Shown one piece after another: positions 1-11,380 of a stretch of 64,000 nt of DNA. The stretch's first letter is position 1, and each line of letters starts with the position of its first letter. The position numbers and the translations under genes are program-made. Location: NCBI GenBank assembly GCA_037127315.1, contig JBBBDQ010000350.1:1950501-2014500 (forward strand), given 5' to 3'. The notes under the pieces were generated by a model. That model did not search any database and had not been told where the DNA came from. It was given only the letters and a program-made list of their open reading frames with translations. The stretch is from Ascarosepion bandense (lineage: Eukaryota > Mollusca > Cephalopoda > Sepiida > Sepiidae).

Positions 1-1085
1 AAAGTTCATAATTCATAATTGTCAAAAATAATATTGCGGGGGAAAGAAAGAAAGGAGGAAAGAAAGGAAGAAAGAGTGAAAGAAAGGGGCAAATGTACAG
101 AGGGATCTATATCAATCTGGGTCTAAGAATTTAAGTATTTTTTTCTATGACAGCATGTGGTCATTAAATCCCTCTTTTTGTCAAGCAAATTAGGATTATT
201 GATATGGTTTAAGAAAAGTTTTTCTCAAGACATAGATTACATCTATCTCTTTTTCCATTGTAAGGTTTGGATTTAGCTATGATATTCCAGGTAATAATTG
301 GGTTCTTGTTGCTGTTTTTTTAATTTTCCTTAACATATGGATAAAGCAATTCTTTCGCTTTATTTACTGTTGTTTAAAGATATGTGGTTATTAAATCTTC
401 CACCTGTTAGAAGTGCTTCTAATGTTGTTAGGGTGACACCCCTTTCAGTGGATTGACTACTGGACTATTCCCGATGTCACGTCCAGTTACCAGGTTCTGT
501 CTTCCGGGCAGTCAGAGCCAGAGAGTAAAGGTTGTAACTTGATTTGTTCTGCAGCTGAGTAGAGATATAACTCAGCTTGAACAACTATCTGTATTTTTGT
601 TAATACATTATTTTATTTCACTGTTTTCGAGTCTTCTCATTATTTATTTCAACACTAACTCCACAATAAATGTAAAATTTACCATCTTTATCATCTGAAA
701 GAATTCAACTCTATAAACAATACTTTTGAACATACATTGGTCATAGAACAAGCAAATTTTATTTTTTAGAAGTTGCAAGTAATTTTAGAAGGGTTATTGT
801 TGATATTAGTAACTAAATCCAAACCTTACAACGGAAAAGGAAATAGATGCAATCTATGCCTTTTAGAAAACTTGTCATCTTAATCCATATCAATAATCCT
901 AATTTACTAAACAAAAAAGTGATTTAATGACCACATGCTGTCATAGAAAAAAAACTTAAATTTTTAGACCCAGATTCATTTAGATTCCTTTATATGTTTA
1001 CCGTTTTCTTTCACTCTTATTTTCATATTTTCCCTTTTCTTTCTTTCCTCCCACTATTACTTTTAACAATTTTAAATTAACAAAT
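1..1085. repeat. Large inverted repeat (foldback), cut by the window edge
   Basis: Sequence at about 1-300 returns as its reverse complement at about 795-1085. The clearest matches are the block around 140-215 (tgacagcatgtggtcatta) with 905-950, the block around 250-280 with 805-835, and the purine-rich start (40-90) with the pyrimidine-rich stretch at 1005-1056. Arms are diverged, with small indels. The spacer of about 500 bp holds an LTR-like stretch (about 427-660, starting TGTTAGGG). No reading frame was recognised. It could be an old foldback transposon or two opposed copies of one repeat; the left limit may lie outside the window. Confidence 0.7.
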
Positions 1086-1486
1086 TTAAAATTTTAAATT
1101 AACTTTTAACAATTTTAAATTAATCCCCTTTAATTTTTACTCTCTGCATTGTGTAATTTTTAAACTTTTTTTCTCAATTTTACTTCTTATTTTCACTTTT
1201 ATTTTATTTTTTATTTAAAATTTTATAATCTTAATTTTTTATCTACATGTAATTTTAGAATATTTAAATTTGTAAATTTTTACGTCTTATGATTTACAAT
1301 CCTTTCTCTCCCTGCATTTTAATGTTTTCAATATTTCTTATTTTATATTTTAGTTTAAAAATTTTAATTTTTATTTACTTATTAAATTTTAAAATATTTA
1401 AATTTTTAATCTTGTTATTAAAAAACGGTAATTTAACTTTATAAGATATAATTCTCATGAACATTGAGAGAATTTAAATTCAAATG

Positions 1487-1555
1487 CCAGTTTGAAATAT
1501 GCACCTGGTGATTGCATAATGCATGAAACTCTGAATCATGCCATAGACATAGGAC
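1487..1555 (+). repeat. Short dispersed repeat with CTGATGA-hairpin-GAAAC-like core
   Basis: This segment aligns by eye with the reverse complement of about 55270-55345: both read cagtttgaaatacgcacctg, then a short hairpin, then gcatgaaac. The core at 1505-1529 is ctggtga, a TGCAT..ATGCA hairpin, then GAAAC. The second base of the conserved GAT is changed here (GGTGA). Related to the hammerhead-like motifs listed elsewhere. Confidence 0.5.
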
Positions 1556-1572
1556 AATATGTATACTTATTA

Positions 1573-1576
<4 letters not shown>

Positions 1577-1605
<29 letters not shown>
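1577..1605. repeat. (TA)n microsatellite
   Basis: An uninterrupted AT dinucleotide run that directly abuts the inverted-repeat element starting at 1606. Confidence 0.95.
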
Positions 1606-1608
<3 letters not shown>

Positions 1609-1762
1609 TATAAAGGAAAACTCAACACGTCATAATAGCTATAAAATATAGTTCATTTCAATGAGCTTAATTAGCTCATATCATCAGACTCTTTTACAAT
1701 ATTTCCTCCATCTGGCATATAGTTTATAACTAATATGACGTGTTGAGTTTTCTTTTATAAAT
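1606..1762. mobile_element. Small inverted-repeat element (MITE-like) with hammerhead-like core
   Basis: About 157 bp with terminal inverted repeats of roughly 40 bp: tttataaaggaaaactcaac at the left is matched by its reverse complement ending at 1762, including the shared acacgtcat. On the minus strand the interior (1656-1687) reads CTGATGA, then a 6-bp stem ATGAGC/GCTCAT, then GAAA. Such a core is typical of Penelope-like tails and hammerhead ribozymes, but the usual stems I and III are not shown. No coding capacity, so it would be non-autonomous. The left end sits at a (TA)n array. Confidence 0.7.
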
Positions 1763-1882
1763 TTCATATCGCTCTGGTTAACACCCATCGAGCTCTCTAT
1801 ATGGATTTACCTATTAATAATTTATATTAAGGAAATCTTGTTGGATTATGCTCACCGTTTACGGACTGACAACTATACCTAC

Positions 1883-1883
1883 C

Positions 1884-1912
<29 letters not shown>
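1883..1912. repeat. (TA)n microsatellite
   Basis: Pure TA run directly beside the tRNA-like SINE that follows at 1912. Confidence 0.95.
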
Positions 1913-1914
<2 letters not shown>

Positions 1915-2078
1915 ATCTGCAGAGAGATCTCTTTTGCTGTATCACAGCTCATCAGTATGGTTAGACATCCAACTGCTTTTAACCCAGAATTGAAACCCAA
2001 CCGAACTGGCATCAGTCGACTATTCTACCTCTGAGCTATGAGCACTCAATAGGAGGAGGCAGACTTTTAGCAAATGAT
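1912..2078 (-). mobile_element. tRNA-like SINE, copy 1 (family next to (TA)n)
   Basis: This ~165 bp segment is closely similar to 3410-3578. Read on the minus strand it has a tRNA-like head: GCTCAGAGGTAGAATAGTCG resembles an A box region and gggtttcaattc resembles a B box. Both copies lie at the end of a (TA)n run. I infer a Pol III-transcribed SINE; the source tRNA cannot be named with confidence. Confidence 0.6.
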
Positions 2079-2208
2079 GTATCATATGCCAGTAGCCAGA
2101 GTGCTCTAATTCATTACTGAATAAGCGATGCATAGATGCTAGAGTAGTTACTGTTTTTTCAAAGTCTACCATACTTCTAGAGTGCTCAATCAAGGTGTGA
2201 GAGCGTAA

Positions 2209-2229
2209 ATATATATATATATATATATG
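2209..2229. repeat. (TA)n microsatellite
   Basis: Short pure TA run. The flanks show no recognised element. Confidence 0.9.
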
Positions 2230-2658
2230 ATGTTTTAATACCAAAACTTTGTAGCTACTGAGTTGCAGTATGCTATTATTATAATAATAATTGCCACATT
2301 TATATGAATTCTGATATGTTTTTTCATTATTGATACTTTCACTAATTTTTTTTTCTATTATTTTTTTATCATCTTTTAATTCAAATTCCCTGTGATTATT
2401 TAAAGTGTATGAAAAGAAAAAACATTTTCCAATCATTCATGAAGTCATCTTCAGTGGACAATGTGCTTACATTTCCAAAATCTTATTACATTTTAAAATC
2501 CAGTCAATTTCCAACATTACTTCATTTTCTTTTTTTTTTTTTAACAAATTAAAATTGCAAGACGAAGTTTTGTAGTTTGGATATTTCTTCTTGCTATATT
2601 TTATCATTGACAGTAAATCTTGAAAAGCATATTTAACTTTGTACAGAAAGAGTAAGAG

Positions 2659-2661
<3 letters not shown>

Positions 2662-2698
<37 letters not shown>
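2662..2698. repeat. (TA)n microsatellite followed by a short (TG)n
   Basis: Pure TA run of about 37 bp, ending in tgtgtgtg. Confidence 0.95.
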
Positions 2699-2705
<7 letters not shown>

Positions 2706-3295
2706 ATTCCATTTTTAAACAAGTTATTTCACTACCCAGGTTTATACCATGAGTAGTGTCTTCAGGCAATTTTTAATTACTTATTAAAAATTTATTTTTA
2801 GTAAGTTATTAAAAAAAATAAAGCAGAGCCTACTTTCTAAATTTATGATTAAAAATCGAAATAACTGGATAGTGAAATGACTCATTTAAAAATGGAAAAT
2901 ATTCAGAGGTTTTACAATATAATCGCATCGGGCACTTTTTAATACAAATGTGTACTGGTCTAACCCTATTATGACCAAAAACTAACTATTAAATAATCAA
3001 CATATATATGTTAAATTGTAATGATGCTTGGTGTCAAAATTGGTGTTTTTTTTTGTTTTGTTTTTAGAAGTTTACTGGTAGAAAAGTCATTTTTTTTTTC
3101 CCATAAATTGCTCAGTATCAAGATAGGGATAGAGAGTCAATTGTTAATAGATTTAATGTGAAGAAGCTTATCACTAAGCAGAGCAGTGTTATTTCAGTCA
3201 TCATGAAGCCAACACAATAATGCATTCATAAAACCTCAAAGTCAGCATGACTATAATAACATTGCTTCATTAAGTAGGAAAACCTCTACATTAAT

Positions 3296-3298
<3 letters not shown>

Positions 3299-3363
<65 letters not shown>

Positions 3364-3375
3364 AAGTGAGAGAGA

Positions 3376-3410
<35 letters not shown>
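3299..3410. repeat. (CT)n-(TA)n compound microsatellite in two blocks
   Basis: A CT run (3299-3320), a TA run (3321-3360), a short gap with gagagag and a second TA run (3380-3409). It leads directly into SINE copy 2. Confidence 0.95.
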
Positions 3411-3412
<2 letters not shown>

Positions 3413-3578
3413 CATCCACAGACAGATCTATTTCGCCGTATCACAGCTCGTCAGTACGGTTAGACTCCGATTGCTTTTTTTACCCAGGATTGAAACCCAA
3501 CCGAAATGGCGTCAGTTGGCGACTCTACTCCTGGGCTATAGGCGTTCGGTGGAAGTAGGCAGACTTTTTAGCGCATAC
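3410..3578 (-). mobile_element. tRNA-like SINE, copy 2
   Basis: The same unit as at 1912-2078, better preserved. On the minus strand the B-box-like gggtttcaatcctgg lies about 30 bp after an A-box-like region starting gcccaggagtagag. (TA)n lies on its left, and two further GA/TA compound arrays (3585-3681) lie on its right, so this copy is embedded in a microsatellite cluster. Confidence 0.65.
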
Positions 3579-3584
3579 AATTAG

Positions 3585-3599
3585 AAAGAGAGAGAGAGA

Positions 3600-3635
<36 letters not shown>

Positions 3636-3645
3636 AGAGAGAGAG

Positions 3646-3681
<36 letters not shown>
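3585..3681. repeat. Alternating (GA)n and (TA)n arrays
   Basis: Two repeated modules of gagagaga plus a TA run (TA at about 3602-3632 and 3648-3680), each followed by gaaagagag. The near-identity of the modules suggests local duplication. Confidence 0.9.
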
Positions 3682-3683
<2 letters not shown>

Positions 3684-3904
3684 AGAGAGTGAAGAAGTGT
3701 AAGTTTGACAAGCGATCAATGTAGAAAATGTTGAAGTAAGGAATTTCTGTTTCAAGAGAAAAAAAACAAGTAAATATTTTAGATTAGATGTTTATGATTG
3801 AAATAAAAGATCTAAAATGTCAAGAAGTCTGATTTTTATTTTGGTCACCACTGTGGGTTCAGCTTTTCTTATCGAGTTTTACAAATACAAAGTTTATTAT
3901 ACTT

Positions 3905-4092
3905 ATTTTCTTCCCTCCAGTTATGGGTTAAATAACAGGACAGATTGGGTTCTATAGCCTTGGCTGGCAACTAGTCTACCTCAGAAAGAAATGGCAACCT
4001 ACTGCAGGATAATCTTCTGACCAGTCAGTCATGTCTCTTTTAAGACATGATTGCCCAAAGCATGCATCACGTATGGCACTTAACTGACTATG
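3905..4092 (+). mobile_element. Octopus-type tRNA SINE, 5'-truncated
   Basis: Carries the body shared by more than ten copies here: a block starting ttatgggttaaataacagg, the marker ctatagccttggctggcaac and the 3' part ending in a cttaactgact-like repeat. The tRNA-like head is missing. On family resemblance this is a cephalopod tRNA-derived SINE, mobilised in trans by a LINE. Confidence 0.8.
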
Positions 4093-5452
4093 ACAGAATC
4101 ATAGGGACTCACTATTAGTACCCAAATATAACATACCCGAAGAAACATCATGAACCTCATCATTACAGTTGGTGGAAGAGCAGCAGAGCCTACTTTCAGA
4201 TAGTGAAGCGGAACAAGAACCACCTTTTCTTGCTGAATAGCAAACTTCAGAGATGCAACAAGACCCAGCAGAACAACTACTATGATCTGCTCAGAAAGTA
4301 CAACCACCTCAGAAAATAAACTTATAAACAGAAAATTGAACTCTGTTACTTAAAACAGATTAGACTAGTTAATAATAAAAAAAAAACTTCAGGGTGTAGA
4401 TTAAGTTAATTATCAGAAGTTAGCTCCCCTTATTGGAACTCTTAACAAACAAAATATAATAGAGGCTTCAGCCTCTTTTTCATAACAGATAGTGCCAATT
4501 TCGAAAAATGTGTATATAGTTAATAAAAGCATATAGTTAAGGTCACATGTGTCTTGTCATAATTACTGATTACAACCAGGTCCCAATATATTACAGACAC
4601 CTATATTGCTTTATTACTCATATCATTTCAACATTTTCTGCAAAAAGAAATTTCTAGCAAGAAATTAAAGTTATCAACCACTTTTTGTTTAATTTCTGAA
4701 TTACTAAGCTCTGATATTTTGGCTCATGGTCTGAACTTTTTGAAACAAGAGCATGATCCATCCTGCAAGAACGTGATCCTTAAAAATATTTTGTTTCAAG
4801 TCTCTTTCGTGTTATGACATAATCAATGAGTTGCCAGTGTTTGGAGCAAGGATGCAATCAAATTGTATGATCACCTTTATATTTAAACATAATGTTAGTT
4901 ACACAGAGGTCAAATTCTTCAGGGGGCTTAAAGTAAAAGACCATTCTTATTCATATTTCCCCCCCACACACACTAAAAGGATCCAAAAAGTTTCAAATAT
5001 CATTCTCTGCCTGCACAAGCATTTAGGTCACTCATGTGTAAAATTTTGTCACCAGATGAAATATTAGCATGTAACTCAAGTGGAAAACTGTCAAAGGATG
5101 GGATTTCCTCTCCACTACTATTAAGGGTAGGAGCATGTATGCTATGAATTGGGATACAGTGGTTCTTCTCAAGGTTGACATGGAGACTGCTCAACATTCC
5201 ATTATTACTAACAGTGCCCATCAAGACCTTTTAGAAGAGAAGACTGAGTTGACGACAAGTTCTACACATGCATTTTTTTCTTTCTTCCTCTTTCTTAGAA
5301 CTTTCTAAAAGAATATCTATTCACTGTCAATCTGTCAAAGCTGATCAGAAGCAGCAGCAGCAGCAGCCAGTAGACTTTGAAACCAAGTTTGCAAAAGGCT
5401 ATATGCTTAACATCATTTAAGATACACTTGCATTCATTATTATAATTATATT

Positions 5453-5472
5453 ATATATATATATATATATGT
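5453..5472. repeat. (TA)n microsatellite
   Basis: Short TA run in AT-rich sequence, shortly before a LINE 3' end. Confidence 0.85.
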
Positions 5473-5518
5473 AAATATATTATTATAAGCCACATCCCAC
5501 CACTTTTTCACCAACAGA

Positions 5519-6003
5519 ATGTGGCTTCCCTCTGTCTATTCTACAAATATGTTCATGACTTCTGCTTTGATGAACTTAAGTCACTAGAATTTACTCATGC
5601 AACCAAACTGGCAACAAGGTCCTACGCACTTACAGTTAGATCAACCAAATGCAGCCATCAATTCTACTCCAGCAGCTTCTTTTCTCACACTTCTTGCCTG
5701 TGGAATTCCCTTCTGTATGCTTGCTTTCCTGATGGCTACCACCTCCAGGTACTTAAATGCAAAGTCAATGCCCATCTCTAATCCACTTGACTCGAGTTCT
5801 TTCTACATCAAACTGTATATTTTGTTCTATCTTATTCTTTTCCTTTCTCTCTACCTTCACAACTGTCTTCACACCTGTGTTTCTGTCCTTTTCTTGCCCT
5901 TTCTCTGACACCTCCTGTAAATGGTTCGTCTTTCTCTTCACTTCCCTCTTGTCTAAACTTCTACTTTTATGTAGCCCCCTGCACATCAGTGGCAGTACTT
6001 AAT
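5519..6003 (+). pseudogene. Jockey/CR1-like LINE, 3' end (relic)
   Basis: Translation of 5521-5781 matches the C-terminus of the better copy at 18073-18693: ASLCLFYKY, a block LATRS, FFSHTSCLWNSLLY (equivalent of FFSRTSRLWNSLP) and a last helix ending KCKVNAHL. A pyrimidine-rich 3' UTR follows, then the family tail tatgtagccccctgcacatc. The copy is 5'-truncated and slightly rearranged and lacks the terminal A-run. It encodes no catalytic part of the reverse transcriptase and is a dead insertion. Confidence 0.8.
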
Positions 6004-7489
6004 TATAAGCAGAGGCATTGCTCCAGTAAAATCAGAAGTGATTCTTGTGGGCAAGGATAGCTGAGCATATAGGAGAGAACCAAGAAGATGAATGAGGATG
6101 AAGTCAGAATTTCCTGGTTGAGATAAAAACAACAATGCTTGATTTTCACCAAGAGGTGACCTCAGAGTGTAGGGGCTTCGATGATGCTTTGTAAATTGGC
6201 CTAGTGGTAAACATGTCCAAAGTCCCCACAATTTAAATATCAGAAGGTTGAAATATGGAAGGATAAAATATTTTGTTTCTACATTAAAGCAAAGGTTTAT
6301 TAACAGAATGACTGTTGTGGAGTAGTCTTTGCACTGAAGGTTATAATTGTGCTATGTCGGCTGATAATCGACTTAACGTACCCAAAATGTAAGGAATTTG
6401 GTAATCTTCCACTGAAAGCTGACTCCTTAGTATTCGGCTAACTGCTGACTAATATCATCTACCTAGAAGTTCTACTGAACTCCAGTAGAAGTCTAAAGAA
6501 CTCCTATGAACTTCCTGTTAATTCATATTAATATAGGAGGGAGAGTTCATTATCTGAGGAATAGGTGTGTTTCCCCATAACAATGACAAAATTGCAAGAA
6601 GAAAAATAAGGGAAATTTGTTAATTGAACACTATAACATATTTGTGAGAAGAAAAATGTTCATTGAGAAAGAAATTGCATGCAGATTTGTAGTTAAAATT
6701 GTTCAAAGAGAAATGTAGATATTTAAAATGTCCACAGAAGTTTAGAGTTCATGGTTTGATAGTAGTAGAATGTAAAGTCTTATGTTCTTTCCTGTTTTTT
6801 GGTGGTTTGGCGACAAGGTGAGAAAGAAGAAATAGTACTAAGCATGTCTTGTTGTTGCTCTCTTTGGCAGCATGCAGTGAAGGTGAGACATGACTAAGTC
6901 AGCTTGAAGTTTTTTTCCTTACATTGTGAAATGCTATCAGGTACCGCTCCCATTCTGACTGATTTTGACCGGACATGGAATGTCCTTAAGTATTGAATCT
7001 CATCATGTGACTGACTCCTTCGGGCATTTTTTTCTTTAGGTATGAAAAAACGTCATATATGAATTTTCAATTTCCTATCCAATTAGGATCCAGAACTTTG
7101 CTTTTCACACTCACTTGTGAAATTTGCTTTCGTTTGGGTTTTTCCTAAAATGTTTTTAGTTGTTTGAATCCATTTTTGCAGGTGTGCAATTTTACTTTGT
7201 GTGTTTTAGTTAGTTGATGGATGATATAGGATTTGTATCCTATAAGAGGCATAATCTGTAGCAGGGAGACTAAAAGTTTTGTTCTATAGAACATCACAAA
7301 GAAAATCATAGAAAAGTTCCAGCCCGCTTTTTGATAGCAGTCATATGTTCTGTTGGTAGGAGGTTCCTAGAAGGAGAGGGTGTAAAAGCAGACATTAACA
7401 AAAACCACAATTTAATCAAAATTGTCAAGAGGTCAAAAATGAAATGGAAAATGTCAGAGATAGTAATAAAGCAGAAATCCAGAAGGGAA

Positions 7490-8012
7490 GTGTGTTTATC
7501 AGGGTTACTAGGGAAAACGCATGGGGAAATCCACCACTTGTGTGAAAGACTGGGTGGTTGAGAAGTTAAGGGTATTAGACATCAGCAAGATCAGTGACAG
7601 GTTTTAGCCACTTGACATAGTGGGTATTAAAGTCACCGAGCACAAAAATATTAGGAAATGGCCTAGCCTATATTATCTGAAATACTATCTATCATGGAGC
7701 AATCAGGAGATGAAGCAGCGTGGTATAGAAAGAAAAGTTAGTGAAGTTTAGCAGAAAGAGGAAGACACACATAAGAGTGGAGATTCAAGAGAAGTCACCC
7801 TAGCCAGAGAGATGTTTGAGCAGAAACTTCCAGGCCATTCATGCAAACATTGGATTTCTTACTAAAGAGTGGAAGGTAACCAGGAATCAAGAAATCAGAG
7901 GAAAATATTGTAGGGTTAAGTTTGGTTTCACAAAGAGCTAGGATGTTTGGGGACATTTCATTCAGAAGTTGGTATGTATACCACAGATGTTGGAGAAAGA
8001 CATGTTGAAGGG
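7490..8012 (-). pseudogene. LINE endonuclease domain fragment (APE type)
   Basis: Read on the minus strand in shifting frames, this stretch gives segments of an apurinic-endonuclease-like domain as found at the N-terminus of Jockey/CR1-type LINE proteins: SNICGIHTNF near 7980, a block around PNLT with IPGYLP-like remains near 7890, and LGDFNTHYVKWL near 7630 (the conserved GDFN motif). Many stops and shifts separate them. Nothing follows it in the correct order (the LINE 3' end at 8703-9060 lies on the wrong side for a single copy), so it is a separate fragment. Confidence 0.6.
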
Positions 8013-8140
8013 TTTAGGCGTTTTACATTATTTTGCTAAGAAAAGTCCGAGAGTAGAAGATGGCCATAAAATGCAACATGTGTGGAAAGGATATTGGCAC
8101 AGACGATTGTTCAATAACAGGCTTACCAGAACACAGAAAA

Positions 8141-8190
8141 TTTTATATATATATATATATACACACACACATATGCCTACTCACAAACAC

Positions 8191-8235
<45 letters not shown>
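8141..8235. repeat. (TA)n and (CA)n microsatellites
   Basis: A TA run, a CA run (acacacacac) and a longer TA run (about 8191-8234) that abuts a palindrome. Confidence 0.95.
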
Positions 8236-8237
<2 letters not shown>

Positions 8238-8502
8238 GAATGAATTGTTTGAATATTATTTTTTATCTATACTCATGTTTAAGTAGATATTCTGTTTGTT
8301 AATTAAACAGTATTATATATTTATATCTACTGGCCTGATTATTTACAATAAATTTTTATTATAAAAATGTGCGTTTTTTGTAATAAAAATTTATCATAAA
8401 TAATCAGGCCAGTAGATATAAATATATAATATTGTTTAAACAGAATATCTACTTAAATATGAGTATCAATAAAAAAATAATGTTCAAACAATTCATTTCA
8501 AA
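8236..8502. repeat. Near-perfect palindrome of about 270 bp
   Basis: The left arm (about 8236-8350) reads gaatgaattgtttgaatatt, later ctactggcctgattattt. The right arm (about 8385-8502) is its reverse complement with few mismatches, and the spacer is about 40 bp. No coding capacity. The left end touches a (TA)n run. It may be a foldback element or an inverted dimer of one repeat. Confidence 0.9.
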
Positions 8503-8702
8503 TTGTCGGTTGTTTATAACCAAGTTTCATTAAAATTCATTAATTTCCATTATATATGATGAAGAGAAAATTAGCCATAATATTTCAACAAGATTAATAT
8601 GAAAGGTTTTCAAAAATAAATTGTATGTACCATAAAGACAATGGTTCAATAAAAATGCTTACCAGAATGCTGAAAATTCAGCTTCAAATTAGAATATTTA
8701 TC

Positions 8703-9060
8703 TTCTTTTTTTTTTATAATCATATCGTCCCAAGCAAGGCATTTTACTGCCACTGTTTTGCAGGGTGTTACATAGGAAGAAAGTTATGAGAAAGAGCGAC
8801 AGGTTATAGGGGTTGTCAGGAAGTGGGTAAGAGAAGGATAAGAATGCTGTTGAAAGTAGAGTGGACAGAGAAAGGAGCATGAGAGAGTGGATGCAAGTTA
8901 GTGAGACAGAAGATGACTATTGACTTTACATTTGAATTCTTGTAGATTGTAGTTGTCAGGAAAGCAAGTAAATGGAAGGGAATTCCACGGGCGGAAAGTG
9001 CGAGAAAAGAATCTGCTGGAGTAGAATTATCTACTGAGTGAAGTAAAATTGAAATTGACA
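8703..9060 (-). pseudogene. Jockey/CR1-like LINE, 3' end (relic)
   Basis: Minus-strand 3' terminus: T-rich run at 8705, then the inverted LINE tail (cgtcccaagcaaggcattttactgccact), a purine-rich UTR and coding remains giving DNSTPADSFLALSARGIPFH and a final segment with NSNVKS. The order matches the terminal part of the LINE frame at 18073-18693. 5'-truncated at about 9060. Confidence 0.8.
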
Positions 9061-9540
9061 AAAATAAAGAATAATGAAAAAAAGTTATAAAAATTTTTTT
9101 TCTTTCAGTTTCTTCAGCGATGAGAAGCTAGATTTGATATTATCAATATTCAGAGGCAATTTAATCGTACAAAGAAACTTACCAATCAAGCCTAACAAAG
9201 AGAAGAACATGATCAAGAACTGTGTACATTTCATCATTTGTTGCTGTAGCTAAGAATAAAAAGGTAAAACTGTTCACTCATGAAATTAAGGCAGGAGTAA
9301 AGTTAAAAAGTTGTAATTGAAGGTATGATAATGAAATCTGCATAGCTGGTTATGTGAAGAGAGATCAGGGTAGTCACCAGTCTCTGTGGAATAAAGTAAT
9401 AATATTAGACAGAAGAATACAGATGCCTAAATGAATTGGTATATATGCAAAGCCATGAAGACCTCTTCAGTAGATCTAGCATAGAAATAAATATCATGTG
9501 TTAGGACATAGAGCTGTAAAACTTGCTCTAATATTTCATG

Positions 9541-9616
9541 ATGGTTCAATGAAACCATCAAGGAAACCCATCCAAACCATGTTAACATGAAAACAGATGT
9601 TAAATGATGACAATAT
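9541..9616 (+). mobile_element. RTE-type 3' end remnant
   Basis: Resembles 29385-29437: a block ccatcaaggaaaccc, then ccaaaccatgttaacatg and aaacagatgttaaatgatga. This is the common 3' end of an RTE-like family (CCAATGCTAGCATGG...GTTAAACGATGATG). Short and diverged. Confidence 0.45.
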
Positions 9617-10251
9617 GGAATCCATTAATAAAGGAGAAAGAAATAACAGCAAGACTTCAGCAGCAAGAAAAAATGAGGGACAGTGAATGCAGTCAGGTAT
9701 GACATCAACATCAACAGCAAAGGACACTGGACTGAAGGCTCCATGTTCTGGGTTCAGGATTATTTCAGGGAATATCATCATCACGGATTAAAGCATTAGT
9801 TTGTAAAGTTGGTGATATAATCATTGAGATTTCAATTTCTGGCTAAGTAATACAAACTTAGACTTGGTTGAAACAAAGCAAGCAATAATTGACTAGTGCT
9901 AAATAAGAATATACAATATTCCTAGACATGGACAATGAAATGAGAACACTCTACCCACTCCCACAAATGAAAGGTTCAGTTCAATATTCTCTGAAAGTTA
10001 ACTTGATCAACAAACACCTGAAGAAGGCTACTGTACCTCATGACTGAGAACCTTAAACCAATTGTAAATAACCTGAAGTTACCTTTGCATTTGTATATAA
10101 CTACACATTGCTTGTACCATACTAAATCACGTGAGCTCTTAACAGTAGGCTAAAATTAATGTAGGTTGCTTGAGCCAAATATGATTTAAGTTTCCTAATC
10201 ATATGAGACAGGCAGGGCCATTAAGGCTCAAATTAGGAAGACCCAACCATT

Positions 10252-10304
10252 CTCTCTCTCTCTCTCTCTCCCCACACACACACACTGTGTGTCTCTCTCT
10301 CTTT

Positions 10305-10341
<37 letters not shown>
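10252..10341. repeat. (CT)n, (CA)n and (TA)n microsatellites
   Basis: Consecutive CT, CA, CT and TA runs; the last (about 10308-10340) directly borders the Penelope-like tail. Confidence 0.95.
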
Positions 10342-10342
<1 letters not shown>

Positions 10343-10560
10343 TAAACATATACTGTTAAATATAAAAGACAATGAATGTCTATTATGTTTAATCAAGAGT
10401 CGTTCTAAACGTCGTATTTTGGCTTTAATTTCAGGTGAAAATAAAGACAAAAATTCTCCAACATTGGATAATTTTTTATTAAGTTGGTTTTAAGCTTTCA
10501 GCTCACATGAGCCATCTTCAGAGAGGTTACAGGGATGTTAACATAAAAACATCCATCATC
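10342..10560 (-). mobile_element. Penelope-like element terminal sequence (relic)
   Basis: Parallel to 21161-21360 beside the Penelope-like ORF: an arginine-codon-rich inverted stretch, a TTATTAAG-like block, then taagctttcagctcacatga. On the minus strand 10496-10521 reads CTGAAGA, T, a 5-bp stem GGCTC/GAGCT, then GAAA, a hammerhead-like core. The (TA)n array sits at one end. It is assigned to this element class by similarity to the nearby coding copy. Confidence 0.55.
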
Positions 10561-11204
10561 AAAGACGATTTTATCTTGTATTGACATAAAACTTTGCTAA
10601 GCAATGACAAGTCACCAAATAGCAAACACAGCTTGTAAATTTGTAATGCGGTTCTACGACGTCACACCTTGTGAGAGCCCAAAATGTTAACAGAACCATA
10701 TATTTAAATGCAATGTAATGTGTTATGACCAGATTTAAATGTGATTTTATTAAGTGTGGGTTGTTTTATTTATGTGTATACCTGTATATATGGCCATATC
10801 TGACTACCATGCACACTGGGCACAGGTCCGGGCTGATCCATGCAATCATAGTGAAAATCCTGGCAAGGAAAAATGTCTTTGTTAGAAATCAAACTAAACA
10901 ATTCATGAAGAATTGAGAAAGAAAGAAAGAAAGAAAAGTGAAGAAAACAACCGAATGAACGCAATAAAAATCTGTTTATTTATTAATTTTGGGAGAAAAG
11001 ACTGGTTATACTCAGAAAGTCCGAACCCGATTTCCTGCTTTCGTTCACGTTCTGTGCCTAATGTCCATTGGAATAGCCGAAAAAATCTGCAAAAATCATA
11101 GTTTCTGGAAACGGATGACACTGATGATGTCATCACATTGTCATCTAATAAATCCGGGCAATTTTCTCTGTGCCCGGTGTTTTTTTAGCATCAGTTACGG
11201 CCCT

Positions 11205-11232
11205 GCATATATATATATATATATATATATAC
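11205..11232. repeat. (TA)n microsatellite followed by (CA)n
   Basis: Pure TA run followed by acatacacacac. Confidence 0.95.
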
Positions 11233-11380
11233 ATACACACACTGCTGGCTAAAATATTAAAGTCAATGATAATAATGAAAATTATGTGTATTTTAGGTTT
11301 TTAGACTCAGTTTTTTTGAGTAGAGCTTAAAAAAAAGGAAAAGAAAAAGATAAATCTTTTTAACATTTAACAAAGAAATT

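Noticed and set aside
427..660. LTR-like segment starting TGTTAGGG
   Set aside because: Start and G+C-richer interior look like an LTR, but the end is unclear (CTAACT then CCA) and no target duplication was found.
1827..3755. Open frames rich in alternating Ile-Tyr
   Set aside because: They are translations of (TA)n arrays. The same holds at 8060-8300, 10199-10490, 15402-15714, 23201-23383 and 45203-45448. No conserved residues.
5341..5370. Short CAG repeat
   Set aside because: About five units only, and no coding context.
6180..6250. tRNA-like stretch (ggcctagtggtaaacatgtc ... aaggttgaaat)
   Set aside because: A- and B-box-like words are present, but no cloverleaf can be drawn by eye and no second copy lies in the window.
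7331..7561. 76-codon frame on the plus strand
   Set aside because: Partly opposite the LINE endonuclease remains on the minus strand. No recognisable domain, splice sites or codon pattern.
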